DNA of 64,000 bases, taken from NCBI GenBank assembly GCA_019703815.1, contig AP023052.1:1612001-1676000 (forward strand), read 5' to 3'. The notes beneath the pieces are model-generated. The model worked only from the letters and a program-made list of their open reading frames with translations, was not told the origin of the DNA and searched no databases. This document shows, one piece after another, positions 26,402-36,449 of this stretch (its first letter is position 1; each line of letters begins with the position of its first letter). Both the position numbers and the translations under genes were made by a program. Source of the stretch: Thaumasiovibrio occultus. Lineage in GTDB: Bacteria; Pseudomonadota; Gammaproteobacteria; Enterobacterales; Vibrionaceae.

Positions 26402-27053
26402 CCAGATATCCCCCCTGCAGACGCACCTGTCCTTCCATATAGCCTGCCACGTTGGCACTGTGGGTTACCAACAACAAGGTACAGTTCAGATCTTTGGCTA
26501 AACGGATCAGCAAACGCATCACCGCCGCTTCGTTTTTCGCGTCTAAACTACCGGTAGGCTCATCCGCCAGCAGTAACTTAGGCTCCATATACAGCGCGCG
26601 CGCAATTGCCACACGTTGCTGTTGCCCACCCGACAACTCTTCTGGGTAGCGGGCTAAAAGCGGCATTAAGTCGAGGTTTGAGATGATCTGACGCCATAAA
26701 CGATCATTCTCCGGCAAGTTGCGGAGCTGGCGGCAGAAACGAATATTGTCGGCAATGGTCAAGGTTGGCAGCAAGTTATATTGCTGGAAGATCATACCGA
26801 TATTATCGCGTCGAAAATGGGTACGATGACGCTCATCGCATTGGTGAATCGCGATGTCATCAATCCAGATCTCACCGGAGTCCACGGAGTCTAGACCGGC
26901 AATTAAATTGAGTAAGGTGCTCTTTCCTGAGCCACTTTCGCCCATCAAGGCAATTTGCGAGCCTTTCTCGACGAATAACTCTGCACTCTGTAAAACGGGG
27001 ATAAAGTCATCACCATCACGGTAGCCTTTGCAGAGCTGAGTAATTTTAAGCAT
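26382..27053 (-). CDS. ABC transporter ATP-binding protein (LolD/MacB type)
   Basis: 223 residues. Walker [10 protein letters not shown] (about residues 38-46), Q-loop [10 protein letters not shown], signature [15 protein letters not shown], Walker B LLLADEP, and switch His in LLVTHS. The overall size and the [10 protein letters not shown] stretch are those of the LolD/MacB family partner of FtsX permeases. First gene of the ATPase-permease-AttH operon, divergent from the SDR gene at 27291; the shared gap of about 235 bases should hold both promoters. Confidence 0.95.
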   Translation of the reverse strand: MLKITQLCKGYRDGDDFIPVLQSAELFVEKGSQIALMGESGSGKSTLLNLIAGLDSVDSGEIWIDDIAIHQCDERHRTHFRRDNIGMIFQQYNLLPTLTIADNIRFCRQLRNLPENDRLWRQIISNLDLMPLLARYPEELSGGQQQRVAIARALYMEPKLLLADEPTGSLDAKNEAAVMRLLIRLAKDLNCTLLLVTHSANVAGYMEGQVRLQGGYLDVRTRS

Positions 27054-27290
27054 TGTTCATTCCATTTCGGGTCATCTTGCGATAACACAGCGATACGCAA
27101 TGTACCGTATTACTGCCGTAATAAAAAGAGTTGGCCTGACTAGATAGCTAAAAAGTCAACAGTACTGTCTAAATCACTGCCACTTTCGGCAATTACAGGT
27201 AAAAGTTCTATCAAGCATACGTTGTAACCGCCTCGTTTCGATTACAATTAATCTCATTCATCATTACAAAACGATTATCAAGGAAGAACC

Positions 27291-28757
27291 GTGATGCAAA
27301 ATGTGCTCGTCATTGGCGCCTCCGGCTATATCGGCAGTCACCTCGTTCCCAAGCTCGCGTTAGCTGGCCATCGCGTTATCGCCAGTGGCCGCTCTCTGTC
27401 ATTGTTGAACAAGCGCGGCTGGCACATTTTCGACAACGTGACACTCGCCCAACTTGATCTCTCCATTGACCCCATCAGCCCACTGCTGAATAACATCGAC
27501 ACCGTGGTGTTTCTTGTGCATGGCATGAATCACGGCCATGACTTTATTGATTACGAAACCAGTATTTGTGAACGCTTGACCGACGCGCTAAAACGCAGCG
27601 ACGTCAAACATGTGGTTTATCTCGGCGCGCTGCAGCCCCAAGGGGAAGATTTATCTTCGGGCCACCTCTATGCCCGTGCGCGTACTGGCGAGATCTTAAG
27701 AGACAGTGCGATTCCCGTCACGGAGCTGCGAGCCGGTATTGTGATTGGTCCCGGCTCCGCGGCTTTTGAGGTAATGCGCGATTTTATCTACCACATGCCG
27801 CTGCTATTTACCCCTAAATGGGTTAACTCTATTTCATCGCCAATTGCTCTCGACAACCTACTGCACTACCTATTGCAGTTAGTAGAGCATCCGCAAAGCA
27901 CCAGCGAGATCTATGATGTCAGCGGCCCCGAAACACTCACCTATCGTCAACAAATGGAGTATCTGGGCGCAGAAATGAAAAAACCGGTGCGGATCATCCC
28001 GCTCACGTTTCTTTCTCCGGCGCTCACTGCGCACTTTTTCGGTGCGATCACCTCTGTACCAAGCAATATCGCCAGAGCCCTCGTCGCAGGACTTCGCTAC
28101 GACTTACCCGCCAACGCCTGTGCCATCCAAGCGCGTTTTCCGCAGCATCTGATTGATTACCAACATGCGGTGCGCACCACCTTGCCACAAGAGCAAAATG
28201 TGGTTCGCAATGAGATTTGGGGCTACGATCCTGATGCGCTTGAACGCTGGCAACCGGGGTTTGGCTATTACGCCAAACATGCGGGCGCCTGTTTTTCTAC
28301 CTCCGCTAGCAGCGCCGCGTTATGGCAAGTCATCAATCAACTGGGCGGCACCCGAGGCTACTTTTACGCTAATTATTTATGGACGCTACGCGAATGGATT
28401 GATCATCTGTTTGGCGGCAGCGCACGCCAGCGCCAACGAAGCGCTGAAACGCAATTAGCGGTTGGCGATCATATCGATTCTTGGAAAGTCATCAGCGCCG
28501 AGCCGCAGCACCATTTGTCTCTGCTCTTTGGGATGAAAGCGCCCGGCTTAGGTCGGTTAGAATTTACGATTGAAGATAAAGGCGAAGTGCGGTTATTAGA
28601 CATTCGCGCTTGGTGGCATCCCGCAGGTTTTTCCGGCTTGCTCTATTGGTTCGCCATGATGCCCGCTCACCTCTTTATCTTTAAAGGCATGGTCAAAGCG
28701 GTGTGCCGATTAGCCGAAAATATGACTACCGAATCATCGATTAACACCAGGACATAA
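27291..28757 (+). CDS. SDR-family epimerase-like protein with C-terminal DUF2867
   Basis: 488 residues. N-terminal extended short-chain dehydrogenase fold with the NAD(P) motif VLVIGASGYIGSHL (residues 5-18) and a VYLGALQP segment; the usual catalytic Tyr-x3-Lys is not clear, as in the atypical SDRs that often carry DUF2867. The C-terminal part (about 310-480: GYYAKHAGAC, FGMKAPGLGRLEFTIE, WWHPAGFSGLLYWFAMMPAHLFIFKGM) matches DUF2867. Function unknown. A GGAAGAAC ribosome site precedes ATG 27294 as well, so the start is 27291 or 27294. Divergent from the ABC operon. Confidence 0.85.
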   Translation: MMQNVLVIGASGYIGSHLVPKLALAGHRVIASGRSLSLLNKRGWHIFDNVTLAQLDLSIDPISPLLNNIDTVVFLVHGMNHGHDFIDYETSICERLTDALKRSDVKHVVYLGALQPQGEDLSSGHLYARARTGEILRDSAIPVTELRAGIVIGPGSAAFEVMRDFIYHMPLLFTPKWVNSISSPIALDNLLHYLLQLVEHPQSTSEIYDVSGPETLTYRQQMEYLGAEMKKPVRIIPLTFLSPALTAHFFGAITSVPSNIARALVAGLRYDLPANACAIQARFPQHLIDYQHAVRTTLPQEQNVVRNEIWGYDPDALERWQPGFGYYAKHAGACFSTSASSAALWQVINQLGGTRGYFYANYLWTLREWIDHLFGGSARQRQRSAETQLAVGDHIDSWKVISAEPQHHLSLLFGMKAPGLGRLEFTIEDKGEVRLLDIRAWWHPAGFSGLLYWFAMMPAHLFIFKGMVKAVCRLAENMTTESSINTRT

Positions 28758-28956
28758 CCAAAGACCAAAACCCCAAGAAACACCGAAAAACAAAGGCGAA
28801 ATGTATACGAGTATTTCTACAGTTGGCAAAAAATTTCACGAAATAGCAAATCAGTGAGGTAACCTCCAAAACATCACTAAATACACTCAGTTGTAATGAA
28901 TAGATTTATCAATTAAATTACATTGTTCGTACATTATCTTTCAAGGAAAGTAAAGT

Positions 28957-30798
28957 ATGATACAAAATCGTCTAATTAGAGCGACATACATCGCTTCTTC
29001 AGTGATTATTGCTACTGCATGTGGTGGCGGCGGCAGTGATTCTCCCAGTGCAGGTGTGATAACATCTACCGAAATGAATGCCATTTCAGATTCCTGTACA
29101 CTTCGCTCTGGTAGTTTTGAATGTTTAGAAACCACAAATGCGGGAGCCGATGGCATTCAAGCCGCATTGAATCGTCACAGCGACGAAATTCGAACGATAA
29201 CTCTATTCAACAACCCAATAAATAACAGTATCGCTACGCAGCTACAAAGCATGCCAAAGCTGTCTTATTTACATTTAAACAATACTCCAGGTGCAGATGC
29301 TCTAGACCTATCTACCGTCAACACCCTTGAATATTTATCGGTATCTAACAATGCGACTATCAATAGAATCAACCTAGGCAGTACAACTACCCTGCGTGAA
29401 CTTGTTCTGAGCTCCAATAGCCAACTCCAGCAAGTCGATATTTCAAATTACGAGAAAATTAGTAAACTAGATATCCGCGGTAATTCTCATGACCCTATAT
29501 CTATCATTGGTTTTGACAGCTTAGGCAGCCTTGAAAGTTTAGCTTTGTGGAATACGCAACTCACTCAAATTGATCTTTCAAATCACTTAGGACTCACAGA
29601 CCTCAATCTAGGCTCCAACCCTAACCTTACCGATCTTAATCTAGGAAATATTACTCAGCTAGAAGCTATTTGGCTCTACAACAATGAGCAACTAACATCC
29701 GCCCAAATTCCCACCTCGCCTAACTTAAGCAAGCTAAGCATAGAATCAGCTCAAACGCCTATTCAGCTTAACGGTATGAATGCCGTGTTCCCGAAGCTAT
29801 ATAGCCTGAAACTCAATAACACTACCGTCACCAGTTTAGATCTTTCAACAAGCACTGAGCTGAGTACGTTAACATTGGAAAACAATGAAGATTTAACAAG
29901 CGTAGATATCAGCACCCTCGCTAAACTGCGTGAACTTAACATTAATGACAAGTTCGACCAATCACCAACGAGAGTGGACCTTATCGGCTTTGATGAGCAT
30001 TTACTTCCTGTTGACCTTTGGAGCCTTACCCTAATCAATACAACCATTCAACAACTCGATCTAACCAGTAATCACTTTGATTTTCCCGTTGATATACACC
30101 TTGCTCGAAACCAATTACTTGATACGGTTAAATTTGGTTCGGGGGCAAATGTTGGCTCTTTAACATTAGCAATTAATGGTAATCTCACTACCGTAGATAC
30201 ACCCAACTTATCGAAACTAGAGACTTTAGTCATTGACAGCAACGCCAGCCTTTCCGTTGTTGATCTGGCAGGAATGAGTGCGCTAACCTCGTTCACACTA
30301 AATAGTAGTCCGATACTAAATGCTCCTACTTTGCGCAATCTAGATGCGGTTTATCAAACACTGACTTCACTTGAACTTGAGTCGACGCTGGTATCATCAC
30401 TAGATACAAGCCAGCTAACCAATTTAACGAAGCTAGCCTTAGACGGTAATAACGCTCTCAGTACCCTTGATGTAGCACCGCTTAGTAAACTTTCCAGCCT
30501 GTCTATTGCAGGGTCAGCAAACAATATCATTGCAATTACCGGCCTTGAGCAACTCAGCAATCAAATGTTTTTGTTGGCATTCAATTATTCAGATATCACG
30601 GCCATCGATCTCACTAGCTTTGCTAACTTGTCACTCGTTGACTTAAGTGATAATGAACTGCTCTCTTCGACTATATTTGAGCCTTCTGCCGATAGCAGTA
30701 TTTTTCTGCTCAATACCCCTGCACTCGATAAATCAGACTTTATTGTGAACTACCCTAACGCCGACTTCACCTATGAGCTAAATCTAGTAGCGCGTTAA
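28957..30798 (+). CDS. Leucine-rich-repeat lipoprotein
   Basis: 613 residues. Signal peptide with a probable lipobox ending TAC (Cys22), followed by the Gly-rich GGGGSDS spacer common in Vibrionaceae lipoproteins. From about residue 70 to the end the chain is a run of about 21-residue leucine-rich units (xLxxLxLxxNxxLxxVDL, for example KLSYLHLNN, LTDLNLGSNPNLTDLNLG, LSTLTLENNEDLTSVDIS). The fold should be a curved solenoid on the cell surface or in the periplasm, a binding scaffold like internalin-type proteins. GC is visibly lower and codon use more AT-rich than the genes on either side, suggesting transfer. It is a single gene with a terminator. The ligand is unknown. Confidence 0.85.
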   Translation: MIQNRLIRATYIASSVIIATACGGGGSDSPSAGVITSTEMNAISDSCTLRSGSFECLETTNAGADGIQAALNRHSDEIRTITLFNNPINNSIATQLQSMPKLSYLHLNNTPGADALDLSTVNTLEYLSVSNNATINRINLGSTTTLRELVLSSNSQLQQVDISNYEKISKLDIRGNSHDPISIIGFDSLGSLESLALWNTQLTQIDLSNHLGLTDLNLGSNPNLTDLNLGNITQLEAIWLYNNEQLTSAQIPTSPNLSKLSIESAQTPIQLNGMNAVFPKLYSLKLNNTTVTSLDLSTSTELSTLTLENNEDLTSVDISTLAKLRELNINDKFDQSPTRVDLIGFDEHLLPVDLWSLTLINTTIQQLDLTSNHFDFPVDIHLARNQLLDTVKFGSGANVGSLTLAINGNLTTVDTPNLSKLETLVIDSNASLSVVDLAGMSALTSFTLNSSPILNAPTLRNLDAVYQTLTSLELESTLVSSLDTSQLTNLTKLALDGNNALSTLDVAPLSKLSSLSIAGSANNIIAITGLEQLSNQMFLLAFNYSDITAIDLTSFANLSLVDLSDNELLSSTIFEPSADSSIFLLNTPALDKSDFIVNYPNADFTYELNLVAR

Positions 30799-30845
30799 TC
30801 CTACAAAGGCCAGTTCAGTCTAAATAATAGAACCATAGATATATC

Positions 30846-30872
30846 AAAGGCCACCGTCATGGTGGCCTTTTC
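30846..30872 (+). terminator. Terminator after the LRR lipoprotein gene
   Basis: AAAGGCCACC / GGTGGCCTTTT stem with a 5-base loop. Confidence 0.8.
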
Positions 30873-30923
30873 AGTAGCTATTACACTTGAATCCCTGAGC
30901 ACATTAATACTCACGCCTCATAA

Positions 30924-31577
30924 TTACGGCGTCACATCAAACTCCGGAATAAACGTCCCTTCATTGGCAGGGTAAATCACATACTCGCCGTGGTACTTCA
31001 CTTTGGATTTATAGTCGGTGACTTTGTGGAGCAAAATCCCTTGCAGGCGGGCTTGATGCAATAACTCCGGCACTTGACCACGGACATACAGTGACAGCGG
31101 CTTAACCAGTTCGCCGTCGTCGTTAAACGCTTTTGCCGCTTGCTCGCAACACACCACCAGCGACTGCTGACCATCGGTAAAGTGAGATACTTTGCGCAGC
31201 ACTGGGTACTCTAGGGTTAGCTCCCACTCTTTGGCTTCCATCGCATCTAAAAAGGCGTTGTAGTGCTCAGCGGTGATCGCAGGAAATGCATCCTGACCCT
31301 CTAACACACGGCGATATCCCTTTTTGATGGTCTCAAACATCGTTTTTAACTGGGCATTTTTGCCCATGCTGCGCGAATTGCGTTGCCACTCTGTCAATAC
31401 CGGCACCACACAGGCGTTAAAACGTTGCTCTTTTATCACCTTGGTCACCCAACGGCTGAGAAAATAGGTTTCGCTCACTGGCGTTGCCGAGGTTTTCTTG
31501 CTTGCGATAGATTGCGCCAGCTCATCCAACCCCGATTCAACCACATCCAGTACTGTTTGGTAGAAAATCTTACTCAT
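30924..31577 (-). CDS. DUF2913-like protein
   Basis: 217 residues, cytoplasmic, no signal or membrane helix. Segments such as FNACVVPVLTEWQRNSRSMGKNAQLKTMF and LLHKVTDYKSKVKYHGEYVIYP look like the Vibrionales DUF2913 family, from memory only; I could not confirm it. No catalytic motif seen. Its ATG lies inside the 3' end of the bcr-type gene (8-base overlap), so the two are cotranscribed. Function unknown. Confidence 0.6.
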   Translation of the reverse strand: MSKIFYQTVLDVVESGLDELAQSIASKKTSATPVSETYFLSRWVTKVIKEQRFNACVVPVLTEWQRNSRSMGKNAQLKTMFETIKKGYRRVLEGQDAFPAITAEHYNAFLDAMEAKEWELTLEYPVLRKVSHFTDGQQSLVVCCEQAAKAFNDDGELVKPLSLYVRGQVPELLHQARLQGILLHKVTDYKSKVKYHGEYVIYPANEGTFIPEFDVTP

Positions 31578-32769
31578 TACTTGCTCTCATTTCTGCCCGG
31601 CGGGCAACGCCCATATAGAAGAACGCAGACAAACACGCGCACACCGCGATGGTTAATGCCATCGGTAACGATGAGGTGCCCGGGATCAACGCAACAATGG
31701 CGCTAACACACGCCCCGACACCAAATCGCATTGTGCCTGCAATCGCCGAAGCCGTTCCGGCCATATTGGGATAATTGTTTAACAAACACGCCATGGTATT
31801 ACTACCGATAATCGACATTACGCCGACGGTCATCATTACCGGCACCACTGTGCCCCATAAACCTAAGTTTAAGAAGTAGGCGGCCACCATTGCCAACCCA
31901 CTCACCACTTGAATACACAGCGCAATATTCAACATGGTGGCAGAGCCCAATTTACGCACCATTTTGCCGTTAAACACAGTAAATAGGCTTAAACAGACAA
32001 TATTCAACGCGAAATAGAAGCCGAAGTGCTCTTCGCGGATCCCGAAATATTGAATGTAAACGTATGGGCCGGTAGTTAAAAACGTCATCATACAGCAGAA
32101 CGAAAACGCGCTACAGAGTACGTAGCCCAGTGCTGACGGGTTAGATAACAATTTCAGGTAGTTACGTAGCGTCACACCAATGCGCAGCGGTTGGCGGTTT
32201 TCCGCTTGCAAGGTTTCTGGGATCCGCCAATACACCGCCGCCAACGTCAAGGTGGCAAACACGCTCAAGCCATAGAAAATCGCTTTCCAGCCCAGATGGA
32301 CTGAAACATACCCACCCAGTACCGGCGCCACGAGCGGCGCGACCGTCATCACTAAGGTAATGAACGCCATAATGCGCGCAAATTCACTGCGCTCGAACAT
32401 ATCCCGCACTAAAGCTTGGATGATCACCGCAGCGGCTGCGCCCGATAACCCCTGCGCTAAGCGAAACGATTTTAGCTGCGCAATGTCCACACTGGTGGCA
32501 CACAGCAAGCTCGTCACGGCAAAGGCGGCGATCCCAAACAGCAATACCGGCTTGCGGCCAAACGCATCCGCCAATGGCCCGAAAAATAGCTGACCCAAGG
32601 CGAAACCTGCGGTGTACAGCGCCAAGGTAATTTGTACCGCACTCTCTGATGCGCCAAGATCTTTGCCAATGGTTGGCATCGCTGGCAAGTACATGTCAAT
32701 CGCAAGAGGCGTTAAAGCAGCAATCGCGCCTAACAGCACGATAAGAGGAAGATTATTGCTTGTTTTCAT
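31570..32769 (-). CDS. bcr: Bcr/CflA-family multidrug efflux MFS transporter
   Basis: 399 residues from the ATG at 32769, preceding the conserved N terminus; the frame runs to 32802. Twelve predicted membrane helices. Drug:H+ antiporter landmarks: TPLAIDMYLPAMPTIGKDL in helix 1, ALYTAGFALGQLFFGPLADAFGRKPVLL (motif A in the loop 2-3) and the helix 5 stretch VAPLVAPVLGGYV. E. coli Bcr exports bicyclomycin and sulfonamides; substrate here is not known. It lies next to rsuA, as in E. coli. Cotranscribed with the DUF2913-like gene. Confidence 0.92.
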   Translation of the reverse strand: MKTSNNLPLIVLLGAIAALTPLAIDMYLPAMPTIGKDLGASESAVQITLALYTAGFALGQLFFGPLADAFGRKPVLLFGIAAFAVTSLLCATSVDIAQLKSFRLAQGLSGAAAAVIIQALVRDMFERSEFARIMAFITLVMTVAPLVAPVLGGYVSVHLGWKAIFYGLSVFATLTLAAVYWRIPETLQAENRQPLRIGVTLRNYLKLLSNPSALGYVLCSAFSFCCMMTFLTTGPYVYIQYFGIREEHFGFYFALNIVCLSLFTVFNGKMVRKLGSATMLNIALCIQVVSGLAMVAAYFLNLGLWGTVVPVMMTVGVMSIIGSNTMACLLNNYPNMAGTASAIAGTMRFGVGACVSAIVALIPGTSSLPMALTIAVCACLSAFFYMGVARRAEMRASNE

Positions 32770-32894
32770 CAAAGGTCCGGAAAAATGAGGCACAACACTC
32801 AAATGATACCTGTTATTTGACTGACTGCACCTGAATTAGCCCTAATTTAAGTAGGTTTTTCTGTGTTATCGCCTTTATCCGGCAAATAGGCATT

Positions 32895-32918
32895 AAAAAA
32901 GCCGCTTGGCGCGGCTTA
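32895..32918 (-). terminator. Terminator after rsuA
   Basis: On the minus strand AAGCCGC / GCGGCTTTTTT stem with a 5-base loop, downstream of the rsuA stop. Confidence 0.75.
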
Positions 32919-32964
32919 ACGTATTCAAATATCGGCTCATTGGCAGGGGTTTACCCTAACTCGG

Positions 32965-33660
32965 TTATTTTTGAAACGCCGCGATTTCTTCTGGGCTAAG
33001 ATCGCGGTATTCGCCTGGCGCTAAGTCATCATCCAACTCAATAGGACCCACTTGGGCGCGGTGCAAGCCGATCACTTTGTTACCGGTTGCGGCAAACATA
33101 CGTTTGACTTGGTGGTACTTGCCTTCGGTGATCTTGATAATCGCCTCGGTTGGCGACAATAGCTCGAGCAGCGCCGGACGCGTCGCCACTTTCTCCCCTT
33201 TTAGCATTACGCCTTCGGCAAACTGCTCAATCACCACAGGTTCGACCGGATCAGCAAGCTCAACGTGATACACCTTTTCACACACATGCTTAGGACTGGT
33301 AATACGGTGAGACCACTGGCCATCGTCAGTTAGCAACACCAAACCGGTCGTATCACAGTCAAGGCGACCAGCAACATGCAATTTCTCTGGCGCGACTTCA
33401 TCAAGCAGCACAAAAACGGTCGGATTGTAATCATCAACATGAGAGCAAACAAAGCCCCCCGGCTTATTGAGCATGATATAGCGCGGACCTGTCAGCGAGA
33501 GTTCACGCTCATCAAACACCACGGTATCGCTGTCAGTAAGCTTGGTTGCCCCTTGCTTAATGATCTGATCATTTAGAGTAATTTGACTATCTTTCAACAG
33601 TTTAGTGGCTTGTTTTCGAGTGATGCCAAGGGCTTCAGTGAGGAATTTATCGAGTCTCAT
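32965..33660 (-). CDS. rsuA: 16S rRNA pseudouridine(516) synthase
   Basis: 231 residues from the ATG at 33660 (MRLDKF, the conserved family start; ATG 33669 is also in frame). N-terminal S4 RNA-binding domain (about 1-60, RLDKFLTEALGITRKQATKLLKD) then the synthase core with the catalytic Asp in GRLDCDTTGLVLLTDDG and the KYHQVKRMFAATGN stretch. It makes pseudouridine 516 in helix 18 of 16S rRNA. Order bcr-rsuA-radD-rplY matches E. coli apart from the inserted GNAT gene. Confidence 0.96.
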   Translation of the reverse strand: MRLDKFLTEALGITRKQATKLLKDSQITLNDQIIKQGATKLTDSDTVVFDERELSLTGPRYIMLNKPGGFVCSHVDDYNPTVFVLLDEVAPEKLHVAGRLDCDTTGLVLLTDDGQWSHRITSPKHVCEKVYHVELADPVEPVVIEQFAEGVMLKGEKVATRPALLELLSPTEAIIKITEGKYHQVKRMFAATGNKVIGLHRAQVGPIELDDDLAPGEYRDLSPEEIAAFQK

Positions 33661-33848
33661 AGTGATCATAGTCAGGAAATAGAACGAATATTATAACTAA
33701 GGCTCAAGCGAACACCTATTTTTCAGCTACAATGGTGGAATTCAGCGGAGAGCGGAAATCGAGTAGAACATATCTCCGTTGAAGTTGTCTCACTTATGAC
33801 AAAAACCATATCAAAAACAAAAATACCTACAAAACAAAGGGCTCAGTA

Positions 33849-34343
33849 ATGAAAGTCTCCCTACTCTCTGCATCAGCCACCACTTTCTCTAAATTATTCA
33901 AGTTGGTAGACGCGTTTTTTGCTCATGAAGAACTCGATCATGATGTTGAACGCACCCAAGCCGCTCTGCATTCTCTCGCTTCCCGACCTGAAATGGGACG
34001 GATTTGGCTTATTGAAGTCGAACAAGATGATGAAACACATTTGGTTGGACACTTGGTCGTTAGCTTTAGCTTTAGTTTGGAAGTCGCTGGCCGTGTCGCG
34101 ATTGTCGATCAGTTCTATCTCGACCCACACTGGCGCTCACAAGGCGTCGGCACCTATGTGATCCCAGCAATTGAAAACGCATTGACAAACGAAGGGATCA
34201 GCCAGTTGTCGATGGAAGTGAACATTGGTAACGGTGGCGCACGTCGTTTTTATGAGCGCATGGGCTATAACCCTCGCCGTCAACACTGCATTATGAGCAA
34301 AAATCTGGTGTTGGAGCCTGCCGATCTCGATATGGTGTCGTAA
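33849..34343 (+). CDS. GNAT-family N-acetyltransferase
   Basis: 164 residues. GNAT fold with the acetyl-CoA loop HWRSQGVGTYVI (R/Q-x2-G-x-G/A, about residues 97-108), the preceding strand IVDQFYLDP and the C-terminal NIGNGGARRFYERMGY. The substrate (amine or protein) cannot be predicted. Single gene divergent from rsuA, with AAGGGCTCAGTA upstream of the ATG. It sits between rsuA and radD, where E. coli has no gene. Confidence 0.88.
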   Translation: MKVSLLSASATTFSKLFKLVDAFFAHEELDHDVERTQAALHSLASRPEMGRIWLIEVEQDDETHLVGHLVVSFSFSLEVAGRVAIVDQFYLDPHWRSQGVGTYVIPAIENALTNEGISQLSMEVNIGNGGARRFYERMGYNPRRQHCIMSKNLVLEPADLDMVS

Positions 34344-34531
34344 GCCAGTCAGCTATCGCCAATGGCGTAAACCCATCACCGGATAACAAAAAACAACGCA
34401 ATCATTTTTGCCAAAGAGCTGGAGTGCTACACTGCAGCTCTTTTTTATTTCCTGACGGTAGATAACTTTACCTGCGCCTGTTTTAACTCAGGCTAAGTTA
34501 TTCTCGCTGTCAGCACTATTTATCGCCAGCT

Positions 34532-36316
34532 ATGTACACACTTCGCCCTTATCAACAACAATCTGTCGACGCTGTTATCCATTACTTTCGCCGCCGCCCT
34601 GAGCCGGCCGTCATTGTGCTGCCAACCGGTGCCGGAAAAAGCTTAGTGATCGCCGAATTGGCCAAACTGGCGCGTGGCCGCGTATTGGTGCTCGCCCACG
34701 TCAAAGAGCTGGTGGAGCAAAACCATGCCAAATACGAAGGCTACGGCTTAAAAGGCGGGATCTTCTCTGCCGGATTAGGGCGAAGAGAGGCCAACGACAA
34801 AGTGGTGTTTGCCTCGGTGCAATCTGTGGTGCGTAATCTGGACGCCTTTCGCGATCAGTTTTCCTTACTGGTGATTGATGAATGCCACCGCGTCCCTGAC
34901 AGCGACGACACCAGCTATCGCAAAGTCATCGCGCACCTGCAAGAGATCAATCCCGGCTTGAAAGTGCTGGGCCTGACCGCGACGCCTTATCGCTTGGGAA
35001 TGGGGTGGATTTATCAATTTCATACCCGCGGCCAAGTGCGCAGCACCGAGCCGCGTTTCTTTCGCGACTGCGTGTTTGAGTTGCCTATCCAATATCTGCT
35101 CGATGAAGGCTTTCTCACTCGCCCCGATCTGCGCGACATGGCGGTAGAAGGTTATGACTTTAGCAGCTTAACACCCACTGCCGCCGGTCATTATCGCGAG
35201 TCTGAGCTTGATGCGGTGATCGACAAAGCCAAGCGTGTCACGCCACAAATTATCGATCAGATCAAACAGGTCGGCCAAGTGCGTAAAGGCATTATGATCT
35301 TCGCCTCTACCGTTCACCATGCGCAGGAAATCATGGGCTATTTGGCCGATGAGAACGCCGCATTGGTGATTGGCGATACCCATACTGTCGAGCGCGATCG
35401 GATCATCAACGAGTTCAAACAGCAAAAGATCAAATACTTGGTTAATGTTTCCGTCCTCACCACCGGCTTTGATGCGCCGCATGTCGATTTAATTGCGATT
35501 TTGCGCCCCACCGAATCGGTCAGTTTGTATCAGCAAATTGTCGGGCGCGGTTTGCGCCTCAGTGAAGGTAAAACCGACTGCTTGATTTTGGATTATGCCG
35601 GCAACAAGTTTGATCTCTACCAACCTGAAGTGGGCGATCCGAAACCGAAAAGCGACAGTGAAATTGTCACTATCCCTTGTCCGGCTTGCGGCTTTAACAA
35701 TAACTTTTGGGGCAAACTCGACGATAACGGCTATTTGTTAGAGCACTACGGCCGTCAATGTCAGGGCTATTTTGAAGAAGACGACGGCACCCGCGAAGTC
35801 TGTGGCTACCGTTTTCGCGCCAAGTTTTGTGAAATGTGTGGCGCCGACAATGATATCGCGGCGCGACGCTGCCATCAGTGCGATCACGCCTTGGTCGATC
35901 CGGATAAAAAGCTACGCGAGGCGCTAAACCTCAAAGATGCTTTGATTTTGCGTTGTCATGATATGACCTTAGAGCCGGGTAAAAACAGCTACGGCAAACC
36001 GCAACTCAAAGTGAAATACCACACCGACGAAAACTTACCCCTCACCGAGGTGTGGCCGTTGGTCAATCAAGGTCAGAAGAAAGATCTGCTGGCCAAGTTT
36101 ATTAATCCGATGCTAGTGGATCGCCATCGCCCGTTTACCGACACTGCGCCCACCAAAGTTGCCGCCAATGCCCATCGCCTCGCACCGCCGGCGATCATCG
36201 TGGCGCAAAAACAGGGCCGTTTTTGGAAAATTCGCAGTAAAATTTACGCCATGGAAGCGGCAGAAATGACAAGCCTTGAAACGCTGCAGCAAAAACAGCA
36301 GGAAAAGTGGTCATGA
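34532..36316 (+). CDS. radD: RadD-type DEAD/DEAH helicase (YejH)
   Basis: 594 residues (E. coli RadD 586). SF2 motifs in order: LRPYQQQSVDAV (Q-motif-like, residue 4), VLPTGAGKSL (Walker A), LVIDECH (DECH box), LGLTATPYRLG (motif III), VSVLTTGFDAPHVD (motif V) and QIVGRGLRL (motif VI). A C-terminal zinc finger follows (CPACGFNNNFWGK ... CGYRFRAKFCEMCGADN ... CHQCDHAL) as in RadD. RadD interacts with SSB and helps repair of double-strand breaks and template switching. Locus order with rplY agrees with E. coli yejH. Confidence 0.95.
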   Translation: MYTLRPYQQQSVDAVIHYFRRRPEPAVIVLPTGAGKSLVIAELAKLARGRVLVLAHVKELVEQNHAKYEGYGLKGGIFSAGLGRREANDKVVFASVQSVVRNLDAFRDQFSLLVIDECHRVPDSDDTSYRKVIAHLQEINPGLKVLGLTATPYRLGMGWIYQFHTRGQVRSTEPRFFRDCVFELPIQYLLDEGFLTRPDLRDMAVEGYDFSSLTPTAAGHYRESELDAVIDKAKRVTPQIIDQIKQVGQVRKGIMIFASTVHHAQEIMGYLADENAALVIGDTHTVERDRIINEFKQQKIKYLVNVSVLTTGFDAPHVDLIAILRPTESVSLYQQIVGRGLRLSEGKTDCLILDYAGNKFDLYQPEVGDPKPKSDSEIVTIPCPACGFNNNFWGKLDDNGYLLEHYGRQCQGYFEEDDGTREVCGYRFRAKFCEMCGADNDIAARRCHQCDHALVDPDKKLREALNLKDALILRCHDMTLEPGKNSYGKPQLKVKYHTDENLPLTEVWPLVNQGQKKDLLAKFINPMLVDRHRPFTDTAPTKVAANAHRLAPPAIIVAQKQGRFWKIRSKIYAMEAAEMTSLETLQQKQQEKWS

Positions 36317-36449
36317 ATTGGCCTAATGCGATAACCGCGCCCGATTTTCGCTTGCATTTTTAGAGACTAAACGCTAATATCCGCGCCTGATTTAAACGAC
36401 GTTGTGTAAGGTCGCATTACATAACGCATAACCATATAGAGTATATTCT

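Noticed and set aside
23954-27053. LolCDE-type lipoprotein release system.
   Set aside because: There is one fused double-FtsX permease plus an AttH-like protein, not the LolC/LolE pair; the ATPase alone is LolD-like.
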